Source of the DNA: Candidatus Melainabacteria bacterium
GTDB lineage: Bacteria > Cyanobacteriota > Vampirovibrionia > LMEP-6097
NCBI GenBank assembly: GCA_005110385.1
Contig: DUDT01000014.1
Location: 1-64,000 of the forward strand
Length of the DNA: 64,000 nt
Direction of reading: 5' to 3'
A program made the position numbers and the translations under genes. The notes below the pieces were generated by a model, which made no database searches, was not told where the DNA came from, and worked only from the letters and a program-made list of their open reading frames with translations. Shown piece by piece: positions 53,134-64,000 of the stretch (within the stretch, counting starts at the first letter, position 1; the number at the start of each line of letters is the position of its first letter).

Positions 53134-54819
53134 ATGGTAGACCTTTCTAATCTTTTTACACAAATAACAGCTCCTTTCGGTAGTGATTCATCCCATAAGC
53201 TTCCTGAAAACCCTTTCAGCACTACTAAAGAGAAATTAAATTTCGCTAATTATAAAACCCTAAATAACAATGAGGATAAATACGTTAATGAAGCACAGCA
53301 GAAAAAAATGCAAGATCTTTTAGCTCAAGTAAAAAGTAGGACGGGTATAGATAAAGGAATACAAGCAAGTGAATTTTACAGAGAGCTTTTAGCTTTAAAA
53401 GGTACTGATGGTAAAAGTTACGAGCTTAATAGTAAAAATTTTTTACAGAACTTTAACGCTCTTGTCAGTCAAGTTAAAGACGACCCAGCTTTAGTAAACG
53501 AACTTAGAAAAAAATTAGTTACTGAGTTTGGCGAACTCACTGATCAACAGAGAAACCTAGCTCCTAATGCTAGACAAGAATGGAATGAAATAATCTATGA
53601 AAGCTCTTTAGATAAATTAAAAACACAGGGATCTACGATATCTTCAGAGCTTAAAAAGTTATCTAAATTAAATCCTAAAACACCAGAAGATAAAAAAAAG
53701 ATAGATGCTTTTATAACTGACATCAAGAAAGACTTCGGCGATGTAGCTAGGTTTAATGAACTACTTAATGATGCTGGCATAAAGTATAAAATCGATGGCA
53801 GTGAAAAAGAAGGTTATTCGATTAAATCCACTGACCCTAATAATAAAACTTCAGCTATAGATCCTAAATCTACTAAAGCTGTACAGAGAAATACCTTAGA
53901 CACTTGGGAAAAGAATGCGGAGTTTATTAAAAGCTTAGATACCAGTGAATTTAAAACAAAAAATGGTAAAAAAGAAGCTCAAAAGAAAATAGAAGAACTA
54001 GCTGAAGGTAAAACAAACTACAGCAAAGAAGAATTAAAAGCGAATTTAGATTTATTAACTAAAGCTTATAAATATAACCTAGATACAGGTGAATTCAGTA
54101 AAGCAGAATTAGATCAAGCTCGAATGAATTTAATAGGCAAGGTCCACGGGGCAGATGGAACAGCTATAAAGGAATATTATAATAAATATAAAGGGAAAAC
54201 AGATAAACCTCACTATGAAAGCGAATTCTCAGATAGAATCTCGAAACTAAATACCATAGCCTTTCTGCGAAATAAAGGGCTGCGTGATAAAGGAATCGTC
54301 CCAAGACTAGAAGGCTCTGCTAAAGCTAATGGCTACAGTGATGTTAAATCTGCGACTGGGGGCGAAGACTCGGCTTTATCAGAATTGATAGATAAATCAC
54401 GTAACTGGAAACCTAAAGAACCCGAAGCAGTAGAGAAAATTTCTAATGTTAAACTAAACCAGCTAAGTTCAGCGAATTATAATCAAGATAAAGACACTAT
54501 CTCATTTTCAGGTAAAAATAGCGTAACAGGTAGTGTTGGACTTGGTAAATTCATAGAAGATCTTCTAGTTGATGATATTGAGCTAAAAGACGCTAAAGGT
54601 GACATCATAAAAATAGAAAAAGATAAAGTCACGCTCAAAAAAAATGATGAGAAAAAAGAAATTAAGGTAGAAATTGATAATGGCAGCGGACAGAAAATAG
54701 TTTTTGGTATTCCTTTAAATGAAATTACAGATAAACTAGCCCAAGAACTCGGTTATGAAAATGCAGACGCTTTAATCACCAAACTTAGCAACAAATCATC
54801 TAAGACCGCCGTTACATAG
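53134..54819 (+). CDS. Uncharacterised 561-aa Lys/Asn/Asp-rich helical protein
   Basis: No domain recognised. The N-terminal 30 residues (MVDLSNLFTQITAPFGSDSS) are Ser/Thr/Asn-rich without a signal peptide. Residues 40-400 are helical with many charged turns (KLKTQGSTISSELKKLSKLN). The last 100 residues become beta-rich (NQDKDTISFSGKNSVTGSVG, DGIIKIEKDKV-type strands) and end in a short helix and KSSKTAVT. The style resembles the giant-protein cluster, but the characteristic hydrophobic segment near the C-terminus is missing. It points towards the solitary 23S rRNA gene on the other strand, with 129 bp between them. Confidence 0.8.
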   Translation: MVDLSNLFTQITAPFGSDSSHKLPENPFSTTKEKLNFANYKTLNNNEDKYVNEAQQKKMQDLLAQVKSRTGIDKGIQASEFYRELLALKGTDGKSYELNSKNFLQNFNALVSQVKDDPALVNELRKKLVTEFGELTDQQRNLAPNARQEWNEIIYESSLDKLKTQGSTISSELKKLSKLNPKTPEDKKKIDAFITDIKKDFGDVARFNELLNDAGIKYKIDGSEKEGYSIKSTDPNNKTSAIDPKSTKAVQRNTLDTWEKNAEFIKSLDTSEFKTKNGKKEAQKKIEELAEGKTNYSKEELKANLDLLTKAYKYNLDTGEFSKAELDQARMNLIGKVHGADGTAIKEYYNKYKGKTDKPHYESEFSDRISKLNTIAFLRNKGLRDKGIVPRLEGSAKANGYSDVKSATGGEDSALSELIDKSRNWKPKEPEAVEKISNVKLNQLSSANYNQDKDTISFSGKNSVTGSVGLGKFIEDLLVDDIELKDAKGDIIKIEKDKVTLKKNDEKKEIKVEIDNGSGQKIVFGIPLNEITDKLAQELGYENADALITKLSNKSSKTAVT

Positions 54820-54880
54820 CTCCATTCAGAAACAGCACATTTTAGTATTTCCAAACAAATAAAACAGAAGCTTTTCATAT

Positions 54881-54916
54881 TAAACTGAAAACTGCATATT
54901 TTGTTAGACCAAGTCT
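54881..54916. repeat. Left arm of the 23S precursor processing stem
   Basis: TAAACTGAAAACTGCATATT and the following TT at 54881-54902 are perfectly complementary to 57957-57978 on the other side of the 23S gene. A further imperfectly paired part extends to 54916. In the transcript the two arms would form a long duplex typical of RNase III processing sites around 23S rRNA. Confidence 0.8.
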
Positions 54917-54948
54917 TTACCCAAACCTTAGTATTACTAAGAAATTGG

Positions 54949-57880
<2,932 letters not shown>

Positions 57881-57941
57881 TTCTTTCTCAGGAATACTAA
57901 AGATGCTCTAAAATAACTTAATTAAATTGAGCTATGGATAT

Positions 57942-57978
57942 AGACCTAGTCTATCTAAAATATGCAGTTTTCAGTTTA
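57942..57978. repeat. Right arm of the 23S precursor processing stem
   Basis: The reverse complement of the arm at 54881-54916: 22 consecutive matching bases, then partial pairing (AGACCTAGTCT against AGACCAAGTCT). It lies about 60 nt upstream of the mature 23S 5' end. Confidence 0.8.
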
Positions 57979-57981
57979 CTA

Positions 57982-58007
57982 TCTCTGGCGACTTACGTCA
58001 CCCGAGA
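57982..58007 (-). other. Stable hairpin in the 23S leader
   Basis: On the minus strand TCTC-G-GGTGAC, a GTAA loop, then GTCGCC-A-GAGA form a 10-bp stem with a single G-A mismatch. It may be an antitermination or processing element of the precursor RNA. Confidence 0.5.
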
Positions 58008-58054
58008 ACTAATATAATAGCAAGCCGATATCGATTTTGCAGCAGAAGAAAATA

Positions 58055-58083
58055 AAAATATATTAAAACTCTTGAATTGTCAA
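58055..58083 (-). promoter_or_regulatory. Probable 23S rRNA promoter
   Basis: On the minus strand a consensus TTGACA (58078-58083) is followed after 17 bp by TATTTT (58055-58060). Transcription would start near 58048, about 170 nt before the mature 5' end, and include the leader hairpin and processing arm. No other feature is seen in 57979-58188. Confidence 0.5.
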
Positions 58084-58188
58084 AATTTTCCATTATTTTC
58101 GACAAAAAATAAGACTAACTAAAATAAATTTAAAGAGGTTAAATTTAAGAATGTTCTTATTTGATAAAAGCATTAACCCTGAAACACA

Positions 58189-58404
58189 CTAATCAAGTGG
58201 ATCATAACCAAACTTACCAAATGGATGGCATCTGAATATGCGCCCAAGCCCTCTACATAAACCTTTCAGAAGACCATACTTGTTCAGTGCCTCAATCATG
58301 TATTCTGAGCAGGTTGGATGAAATCTACAAGTAGGTGTCTTGAAAGGACGATGAGCCTGATAGAAACGAATCAGTTTAATTAAAATCTCGGTAATTTTTC
58401 GCAT
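58189..58404 (-). CDS. yidD: Membrane protein insertion efficiency factor YidD
   Basis: A 71-residue basic protein that assists YidC-dependent membrane insertion at the inner face of the membrane. It has the family core YQ....[26 protein letters not shown], with both conserved cysteines (CRFHPTC), and [18 protein letters not shown] at the end. The length is normal. It is usually found in the rpmH-rnpA-yidD-yidC cluster; here it stands alone between the 23S gene and glyS. Confidence 0.95.
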   Translation of the reverse strand: MRKITEILIKLIRFYQAHRPFKTPTCRFHPTCSEYMIEALNKYGLLKGLCRGLGRIFRCHPFGKFGYDPLD

Positions 58405-58420
58405 ACAGATTCGTCCTGTA

Positions 58421-58426
58421 TATAAT
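58421..58426 (+). promoter_or_regulatory. -10 element of glyS
   Basis: TATAAT (in TGTATATAAT) ends 14 nt before the glyS ATG. A leader of about 7-8 nt is predicted, with no Shine-Dalgarno sequence in it. Confidence 0.45.
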
Positions 58427-58440
58427 TATTCAAGTAAATC

Positions 58441-60783
58441 ATGAATAACGCTATAGCAAATCCAAAACTAGACTTCCTTTTAGAAATAGGTGTAGAGGAA
58501 ATACCTAGTTCTCTTATCAACAATATTAAAGATTCCATCGCCTCTGGCATAGAAGCCCTGCTGAGTTTACATAAACTCACTTTCGATAAATTAATTAGCT
58601 ACGGCTCTCCACGTAGATTGTACTTCGAGATCCAAAACCTCGACTCTTTTTCCTCTGACGAAGAGTTGATTCTAAGAGGTCCAGCTAGTAAAATTGGGGT
58701 ATTGGATGAATCAGCTGAAATTCCGAGCTTTACAGCAGCAGCTTTGAGCTTTGCCAAAAAAAATCAATTAACCGAAAATGATTTATACATTCAGGATGGT
58801 TATATTTACGCTAAAAGCCTAAAAAAAGGTAATAGTCTAAAGTCTATCTTAGAGAATGGCTTAGCTGAAATTATAAAAAAGACTCCAGGGAAGCGCTTTA
58901 TGCGCTGGTCTGATAGTGAAAATAAATTCACTAGACCTATAGAATGGATATCTTCAAGACTCTTTAGTAAAGATGGCGGCGCGACTGAAGATATTAAATT
59001 CGATTTTGAAGATATTCATACTTCAAATGTAAGCTTTGGCCACCGCATTTACGGTAAAAAAGAATTCACCATTCAAAATCAGAAGAGCTACTTTCTTAAA
59101 CTAAAAGAAGAACATATCATTCTTCAGCCCGAAGAAAGAAAAGCCTTAATCATAAAAGAAGCCAATAAGCTTGCTGAGCAAGTTGAGGGAAAAGCCGTTC
59201 TAGATGATGATTTACTCGAAGAAATCTGCGGGCTAGTAGAAAGCCCGAAAGCTATTCTCTGTGAATTTTCAAAAAAATATTTAGAAGTACCTTCTCTGGT
59301 ACTCAAGACCGTAATGAAAGTACATCAAAGGTATATTCCTATCGCAAACCTTAATAACAATGAAGAACTCACTCCCTATTTCATAGTAATTAGCAACAAC
59401 CCTGAAAGCATAGCTGAAAAAAACATTAAAGCTGGCAATGAAAAAGTCATAATTCCTCGATTTGAAGATGCCTGCTTCTTTTTAAACGAAGATAATAAAA
59501 TCTCACTTGCTGACAGGCTTCCAAAACTTGCAAAAATTAATTTCCAAGTAGGTAACATGCAGGAAAAAGCTGAGCGCTTACAAAGGATGACTGGAGTATT
59601 AATTGAAGCATTAGAAAAGACTAATACAAACTTAGTTGAATCTAAAATTCAGTCTGGCAGTAATTATTTGATTGACGCAAATGAAAGAAATGATATTATT
59701 CAAGCCGCGCTTATCGCTAAAAGTGATTTAGATACGAAACTAGTATTCGAATTCACTGAATTACAAGGAGAAATAGGTGGAATTTACGCTAAAAGACAGG
59801 GTCTATCTGAAACCATATCTAAAGCAATCAGTGAGCAGTATATGCCAAGATTCGCGGAAGACAAAGAGCCTGAATCGCTCGGCGGAAAGCTTATAGCCTT
59901 AGTCGATAAACTTGATAATATAATCGCTTATTTCGCAGCTGGAAAAGTCCCGAAAGGCTCTGCTGATCCATTTGCATTAAGAAGACAGGCTAATGGTCTT
60001 CTGCAAATTATCATTCATGGAGAGCTAAAATTCAATCTAGAAGAGTTCTTAGAGAAATTTATAAATTTAAATCCTATATTTTTAAAGAATTCAGAATTCT
60101 CAGCAGATGAATTATTAAGCAAGCTGCGTGAATTCCTAGAACAAAGGCTGGAATTCGTTTTTGCAATATATCATAAAAATCCTACAATAAATAAAGCTGT
60201 TATTAACACGGATAAACCTCTTCAAAATTTATATAACAGGCATAGGGTTATTCATTTCATGAATGAATTTGTCGAAAACACAGAAATTGGAGTTTGCGAG
60301 CAATCGAACTACGGGACTGCTCGCAAACGTGCAAGTTCAAGGCTGAGGAGGACGAATGACCGCAATGTACTCGGGGTACATGAGGATCATGAGGACAACG
60401 AAAACGCAGAAATTGGAGTTTGCGAGCAGTCCCCTTATGCGGAATTTTCTCAGGCTGCTATTAGAGTCAACAGCATGGCAAAATCTTTCAAAGACTTCAA
60501 TAAGAGCAATCTTGAGATTAACGCTTCTTTATTTAAAGAAACAGCCGAGGAAGAACTATATAAAGCGCTAGAAACCTTAGAACCTAAACTAAGAAAGCAC
60601 TTTAATACTGAATTAGACTTTAATATCAAAGATTTAAGCAGTATAAGCTCAAGTATTAATAATTTCTTTGAGCATGTTCTAGTCAATGACACTGATTTAA
60701 AAATCAAAGAGAATAGACAAGCTCTTATTTATAGACTAGATGAAGCTTTTAAGAATATCGCCGATTTTTCTTTACTAAAGTAG
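58441..60783 (+). CDS. glyS: Glycyl-tRNA synthetase beta subunit with element insertion
   Basis: The beta subunit of the tetrameric (alpha2beta2) GlyRS, carrying tRNA recognition. The protein opens with DFLLEIGVEEIPSSLI and has GKRFMRW, TRPIEW, FGHRIYGK, the HD-like EFTELQGEIGGIYAKRQG and DPFALRRQANGLLQIII. At 780 residues it exceeds the usual 690-700. Most of the excess is at residues 612-663, where a partial element (ENTEIGVCEQS) is followed by a full 121-bp element (RKRASSRLRRTNDR to NENAEIGVCEQS). This falls in the C-terminal anticodon-binding region between helices, and the downstream sequence (RVNSMAKSFKDF) continues normally. glyQ is not in the window. Confidence 0.93.
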   Translation: MNNAIANPKLDFLLEIGVEEIPSSLINNIKDSIASGIEALLSLHKLTFDKLISYGSPRRLYFEIQNLDSFSSDEELILRGPASKIGVLDESAEIPSFTAAALSFAKKNQLTENDLYIQDGYIYAKSLKKGNSLKSILENGLAEIIKKTPGKRFMRWSDSENKFTRPIEWISSRLFSKDGGATEDIKFDFEDIHTSNVSFGHRIYGKKEFTIQNQKSYFLKLKEEHIILQPEERKALIIKEANKLAEQVEGKAVLDDDLLEEICGLVESPKAILCEFSKKYLEVPSLVLKTVMKVHQRYIPIANLNNNEELTPYFIVISNNPESIAEKNIKAGNEKVIIPRFEDACFFLNEDNKISLADRLPKLAKINFQVGNMQEKAERLQRMTGVLIEALEKTNTNLVESKIQSGSNYLIDANERNDIIQAALIAKSDLDTKLVFEFTELQGEIGGIYAKRQGLSETISKAISEQYMPRFAEDKEPESLGGKLIALVDKLDNIIAYFAAGKVPKGSADPFALRRQANGLLQIIIHGELKFNLEEFLEKFINLNPIFLKNSEFSADELLSKLREFLEQRLEFVFAIYHKNPTINKAVINTDKPLQNLYNRHRVIHFMNEFVENTEIGVCEQSNYGTARKRASSRLRRTNDRNVLGVHEDHEDNENAEIGVCEQSPYAEFSQAAIRVNSMAKSFKDFNKSNLEINASLFKETAEEELYKALETLEPKLRKHFNTELDFNIKDLSSISSSINNFFEHVLVNDTDLKIKENRQALIYRLDEAFKNIADFSLLK
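60271..60305 (+). repeat. Partial palindromic element in glyS
   Basis: GTCGAAAACACAGAAATTGG followed by AGTTTGCGAGCAATC is the 3' third of the element, read as ENTEIGVCEQS. It is directly followed by the full-length copy, giving two elements in tandem within one protein. Confidence 0.8.
60313..60433 (+). repeat. Full-length (121 bp) palindromic peptide element in glyS
   Basis: Begins GGGACTGCTCGCAAAC and ends GTTTGCGAGCAGTCCC, a perfect 16-bp terminal inverted repeat. The interior holds a small hairpin TGTACT-CGG-GGTACA. It is translated without a stop, from TARKRASSRLRRTNDR to DNENAEIGVCEQSP, in the same frame as the copy at 50508-50628. Confidence 0.92.
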
Positions 60784-60811
60784 CTATCAATATAAATCCC
60801 AGGAACCACTT

Positions 60812-61270
60812 TTAAAATTCAGTGAGCCTATAAACTGTCCATTCGTCCATAGGAACCGCCCCTAAAGAGTTTCTATAAAACTCAATACTAGGAGTATTCC
60901 AGTTGAGCACTGACCACTCCATCCGACCGCAATCTTTTTTACGAGCAGTATCTTTCAATATCTCGAATATAGCTTTACCGACACCTTTATTTCTCATCTC
61001 AGGCTGTACATAAAGATCTTCCAGATAAAGACTAGGTCTAGTGAGAAATGAAGAGAAATTAAAGAAATATAATGCATAACCAATTAAGTGAGATTCCCAT
61101 TCTGCAAGTAAAACACTTGCAACCTTAAACTCTGAATCGAAAAGATATTTCACTAAAAGCTCTTCAGACCCTGTAACAAGATGTGTCAGTTTTTCATATT
61201 CTGCAATCTCTTTTATAAGGGAAAATATTCCAGAAACATCTGTCGGCAAAGCTTCTCTGATTTTCAACAT
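60812..61270 (-). CDS. GNAT family N-acetyltransferase (diamine acetyltransferase-like)
   Basis: A 152-residue GNAT protein. Residues from MLKIREALPTDVSGIFSLIK onward form the usual first strand-helix. SLYLEDLYVQPEMRNKGVGK holds the acetyl-CoA pyrophosphate-binding motif A (R/Q-x-x-G-x-G/A as RNKGVG). WSVLNWNTPSIEFYRNSLGA is the motif B region with the C-terminal tyrosine typical of spermidine/diamine acetyltransferases (SAT1/SpeG-like). The substrate is uncertain. I choose ATG 61270 over 61294 because TATAAT ends 6 nt upstream and the shorter form matches the family's N-terminus; that promoter lies in the end of the upstream gene. Confidence 0.88.
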   Translation of the reverse strand: MLKIREALPTDVSGIFSLIKEIAEYEKLTHLVTGSEELLVKYLFDSEFKVASVLLAEWESHLIGYALYFFNFSSFLTRPSLYLEDLYVQPEMRNKGVGKAIFEILKDTARKKDCGRMEWSVLNWNTPSIEFYRNSLGAVPMDEWTVYRLTEF

Positions 61271-61282
61271 TATTAAATTATA
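61271..61282 (-). promoter_or_regulatory. Leaderless-type -10 element inside the preceding gene's end
   Basis: On the minus strand TATAAT (61277-61282) ends 6 nt before the ATG at 61270 and overlaps the stop codon of the AAA+ gene. The spacing matches the other leaderless candidates. Confidence 0.45.
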
Positions 61283-62564
61283 CGCCAAGTGCATCTAACA
61301 AAGAAGATCTTCCGCCCATCTGAGATTTAGAGGATTTTTCTAAATTCTCTTTAAGTCTTAAAATAGCAGTCTCAATATCTTTAAGATTGATTGATTTATC
61401 TACTTTCGCTAAAGCATCTGCCCCGGCTCGTTTTGCTTTACTGATACGCATAGTTAATAATGCGAGCGCATCCCCAATGATATTCTCCGTCACCTGTCTC
61501 GGAGAAAATTCAAACATAGAAAATAGCTTAAGAATATGGTCCTTATTTTTCTCAAATTCAGTAAGCCGCTCTAGCTTCATTTCCATTTTTTTAAACTCAG
61601 ACAATAGAATCCCATAATTCTGTTCAGGAGTGGCTGCGGGGAAGGCAATTGTAACCTTCATTCTACTCTTAATTGCCCCATCAATCTGGCCAGAATTAGT
61701 GGCAAGAATAACAGGCACGCCAGATTCATCAATTTGTTTAAGAATGGTGTTTACAATATCGTTACGATACTGGACGGAAGAAGAATTAAAGCTACCTGCA
61801 GCATCAGATCTTTGAGATAAAAAAGTATCTGCTTCATCAAAAAATAAAAGCTGATTCTTTTTCTTAGCTTCCTCAAATAACTTAATCAAATTATTTTCAG
61901 TTTCACCTATGTACTTGGACATTTGGTCCGAGCCCACAAATTTAAGCTCCTTGCCCATTTTTTCAGCAGTAAATTTAGCAATTTCCGTCTTACCAACTCC
62001 AGGCGGCCCAGTAAATAACATAGTCGGTGACTTCTGCTTACGATGGTTTAGCTTCAACTCAATATCACTGCGATCAGAAGCATCTAAAAAGCGAGATATA
62101 CCATTAAATAGAATTTCTTTAAACTCTGCCGACGGGAATATCATATCTTTATCTGGATTAAAGTCCGTCCTAGAGTGCTTTTCAGGGATTAGCTTTTTAG
62201 CAGCAGGGCTTAGCAAGTCTTTATAGAGGATATCAGATAACACTAACGGTATAGCACCCGTAATACTAAGCCATTTATCTCTAGGAGACGCTTTTTTATC
62301 CTTGAATACTTGGTATATCAAAATCAAGCCAGCCATTGAACAGAACCTAGTCAGCGTTTTCTTAGCTGGATGTCTTTCAAAGTTAACAACTTTCCTCGCC
62401 AATGTCTCTGGCAATGACCTATTCTCTTGCTCATCAACCTTAGTCTCCTTACCTGGCTGCAAGTCTGAAAATTTCAAAGCTACAACATCCTCGTCATTAT
62501 CAAGCTTCACCTCAGACTTGCCATACAGCACTGGAGTTTTACTCTGAGTCCGAGTTACAACCAT
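61278..62564 (-). CDS. AAA+ ATPase with N-terminal membrane-like segments
   Basis: A 428-residue protein. Two hydrophobic stretches, at about 73-86 (SMAGLILIYQVF) and 98-114 (WLSITGAIPLVLSDIL), may anchor it to the membrane. The AAA+ core has Walker A TGPPGVGKTE (Lys192), Walker B LLFFDEADTFLSQR, sensor 1 VPVILATNSGQI and the arginine finger region GAIKSRMK. The C-terminal lid includes FSPRQVTENIIGD. The core resembles FtsH/ATAD3/katanin-like AAA proteins but no protease domain follows. The gene before it (62567) ends 2 bp upstream, so they are co-transcribed and may work together. Confidence 0.85.
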   Translation of the reverse strand: MVVTRTQSKTPVLYGKSEVKLDNDEDVVALKFSDLQPGKETKVDEQENRSLPETLARKVVNFERHPAKKTLTRFCSMAGLILIYQVFKDKKASPRDKWLSITGAIPLVLSDILYKDLLSPAAKKLIPEKHSRTDFNPDKDMIFPSAEFKEILFNGISRFLDASDRSDIELKLNHRKQKSPTMLFTGPPGVGKTEIAKFTAEKMGKELKFVGSDQMSKYIGETENNLIKLFEEAKKKNQLLFFDEADTFLSQRSDAAGSFNSSSVQYRNDIVNTILKQIDESGVPVILATNSGQIDGAIKSRMKVTIAFPAATPEQNYGILLSEFKKMEMKLERLTEFEKNKDHILKLFSMFEFSPRQVTENIIGDALALLTMRISKAKRAGADALAKVDKSINLKDIETAILRLKENLEKSSKSQMGGRSSLLDALGV

Positions 62565-62566
62565 AC

Positions 62567-62917
62567 CTAAAATTCAGCCTCTGGAATCCAAGAACGAATT
62601 CCACCAATATACTCAAAAAATATTTTCAAATAGAAGAATCTTTCACCTGCACAGAGAGGTAATTTAGATCCAGTTAGTGCATCGTACTTTACAAGAGTCT
62701 TAGATTCTGTATCTAAAAAAACCTGCGAATTTTCACTCAGGATCTCGATTTTTTTTTCATCAGGGTAAATCTTAATTTTTCGTCCTTTTTCAAAGATAGT
62801 AATATACCCTAAACCAGATCTAGAAAATGATTCCGAATCCGCAAAATCACCATTATAAGGTGACGAGCGGTCATAGACAGCTAACTGGAAATTTTTAATT
62901 GGTTTTGAATCTGCCAT
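62567..62917 (-). CDS. Uncharacterised 116-aa protein, beta-rich
   Basis: No family recognised. The protein starts MADSKPIKNFQLAVYDRSSP and alternates short strands (YITIFEKGRKIKIYPDEKKI, SQVFLDTESKTLVKY), which suggests a small beta-barrel or beta-sandwich fold. It ends in aromatic-rich FFYLKIFFEYIGGIRSWIP. The start is taken at ATG 62917, where TAATAC (minus strand) ends 9 nt upstream; a TTG two codons earlier is possible. It is the first gene of a pair with the AAA+ ATPase and may be its adaptor. Confidence 0.75.
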   Translation of the reverse strand: MADSKPIKNFQLAVYDRSSPYNGDFADSESFSRSGLGYITIFEKGRKIKIYPDEKKIEILSENSQVFLDTESKTLVKYDALTGSKLPLCAGERFFYLKIFFEYIGGIRSWIPEAEF

Positions 62918-62985
62918 ACTCAAATCGTATTACACATTTAATATAGCATATCAGATATACATATTGATATCGCTTAAATAACTTA

Positions 62986-63966
62986 TTACATAGAAAATAA
63001 TTCTTTAGCAAAATAACTAAGAATAATATCAGCACCAGCACGCTTAATACTAATCAGTGACTCATAAATAGCTTTCTCACGAACAGTCAAACCTGCACTG
63101 ACAGCAGCTAATATCATGGAATACTCACCACTTACTTGGTAGGCTACTACTGGTACTTTAGAATTTTTTTTAGTCTGATGAATAATATCTAAATACCAGC
63201 CAGCTGGCTTTATCATCACCATATCAGCCCCCTCTTCTATATCTAGTTGAAGCTCTTTTAAAGCTTCTAAGGAATTAGCTGGATTCATCTGATAAGTTTT
63301 TTTATCCTTCGGAATTTTTCCATCTATATGATAATTCGCTGTTCCCATCGCATCACGAAAAGGTGCATACAAGCTAGATGCGTATTTAGCTGTATAAGAA
63401 ATAAGCATAGTATCTTTAAAGCCCTCTGTTTCAAGTGCAGTCCTAATGGCTTTTACGCGCCCATCCATCATATCAGAAGGACCCAAAATATCAGCTCCCG
63501 CTGCGGCTTGCACTAAAGCCATCTTCTTAAGTACATCTACTGTTTCATCATTTAGAACCTTCCCTTTTGCTAAAAGCCCATCATGACCATGATCCGTATA
63601 TGGATCTAGTGCGACATCAGACATAATAAGCATTTCAGGAAATCTCTTTTTAATTTCCCGAATAGCTTTACAAGTAAGATTATTTGCATTGTAACTTTCA
63701 ATCGCTTGGTAATTTTTAAGCTCATTAGGTGTAATCGGAAAAAGAGCTATAGCTTTAATACCAAGTGATAGTAATTCCTCCACTTCACCTAAAAGTCTTT
63801 CTATACCAAATCTGAAAATACCTGGCATCGCTGCGATCTCATCATAAGCGTTCTTCTCATCTTTAATAAAAAGAGGATAGATAAAATCATTTACCGAAAG
63901 ATTATTTTCTTGAACTAAATCTCGAATTGCTTTAGACTGCCTTAAGCGTCTTGGTCGAAGTAACAT
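62986..63966 (-). CDS. hemB: Delta-aminolevulinic acid dehydratase (porphobilinogen synthase)
   Basis: Condenses two 5-aminolevulinates to porphobilinogen in haem and tetrapyrrole synthesis. The 326-residue protein begins RPRRLRQSKAIRDLV. The active-site lysines lie in YTAKYASSLYAPFRDA and MVMIKPAGWYLDI. The metal-region loop reads DVALDPYTDHGHDGL, with Asp/Ala in place of the three cysteines of the zinc-dependent enzymes, so this is the magnesium-type form known from plants, cyanobacteria and others. All other family motifs (GPSDMMDGRV, PVVAYQVSGEY) are present. Haem supply fits the cytochromes in the window. Confidence 0.96.
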   Translation of the reverse strand: MLLRPRRLRQSKAIRDLVQENNLSVNDFIYPLFIKDEKNAYDEIAAMPGIFRFGIERLLGEVEELLSLGIKAIALFPITPNELKNYQAIESYNANNLTCKAIREIKKRFPEMLIMSDVALDPYTDHGHDGLLAKGKVLNDETVDVLKKMALVQAAAGADILGPSDMMDGRVKAIRTALETEGFKDTMLISYTAKYASSLYAPFRDAMGTANYHIDGKIPKDKKTYQMNPANSLEALKELQLDIEEGADMVMIKPAGWYLDIIHQTKKNSKVPVVAYQVSGEYSMILAAVSAGLTVREKAIYESLISIKRAGADIILSYFAKELFSM

Positions 63967-64000
63967 ATAACTTAAGTTTAACTCAAAGTAAAATTAAAAC

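Noticed and set aside
54820-54948. 5S rRNA downstream of 23S
   Set aside because: Only 129 bp are available, and they hold the processing arm and AT-rich sequence with no 5S-like core.
57979-58188. 16S rRNA or a tRNA spacer upstream of 23S
   Set aside because: The gap holds a promoter, a hairpin and the processing arm; no tRNA cloverleaf or 16S 3' end is present.

Overview
The window is AT-rich bacterial DNA with tightly packed genes: many overlap by 1-14 bp or sit 0-10 bp apart. An LL-diaminopimelate aminotransferase, the style of lipoyl synthase, a glycolate dehydrogenase plus glycine cleavage set, and flagellar-type rod/hook genes together suggest a non-photosynthetic relative of cyanobacteria (Melainabacteria/Vampirovibrionia type). 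That placement is an inference; the 23S rRNA gene in the window could settle it. No tRNA gene, CRISPR array or intact insertion sequence was seen.

Layout. 1-4525 (+): the 3' end of a large helical protein, a FliK-like hook-length-control protein, a FlgF/FlgG-family rod/hook protein, ybeY and cysS, apparently one transcription unit. 4572-9492: a large uncharacterised protein, dapL, lipA and a LipM/LplA-type lipoate enzyme. 9489-11209 (-): a secreted or outer-membrane protein and two small c-type cytochromes. 11312-14638 (+): ArsR-type regulator, dihydrolipoamide dehydrogenase, gcvT, gcvH. 14864-19054 (-): glycolate dehydrogenase glcD-glcE-glcF. These blocks form a coherent route: glycolate to glyoxylate, glycine decarboxylation through lipoyl-GcvH, and the lipoate enzymes that modify GcvH. 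gcvP and a glyoxylate aminotransferase are not in the window. 19249-26332: three AAA/DUF4143 ATPases around hisC, then a WbpM/CapD-type nucleotide-sugar dehydratase.

26329-49417 (-) is the most unusual part: 23 kb holding nine consecutive same-strand genes. Six encode very large, apparently all-helical proteins (771-2037 aa) of no recognised family, interspersed with three small proteins (140-147 aa), two of which clearly resemble each other. All six large proteins carry a short hydrophobic/amphipathic segment 11-57 residues before the C-terminus, and so does the truncated protein next to the flagellar genes at the left edge. A near-consensus promoter (49543-49572) lies upstream of the first gene. 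I propose an undescribed multi-protein system, possibly exported by or associated with a flagellar-type apparatus.

49711-54819: a fourth DUF4143 ATPase behind operator-like repeats, a gene remnant, a cytidine-deaminase-like protein, pyrE and an uncharacterised 561-aa protein. 54949-57880 (-): a solitary 23S rRNA gene with its own processing stem, with neither 16S nor 5S beside it. 58189-63966: yidD, glyS, a GNAT acetyltransferase, a membrane-linked AAA+ ATPase, a small unknown protein and hemB.

Two window-wide features stand out. First, a dispersed palindromic element (full length 121 bp, short form about 43 bp) sits inside at least five protein-coding genes, always in the same orientation and reading frame, adding the peptide DENAEIEDCEQS or a longer version; this resembles the Rickettsia palindromic elements in behaviour. 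Second, many genes have a TATAAT-like hexamer ending only 6-8 nt before the start codon, which predicts leaderless transcripts.
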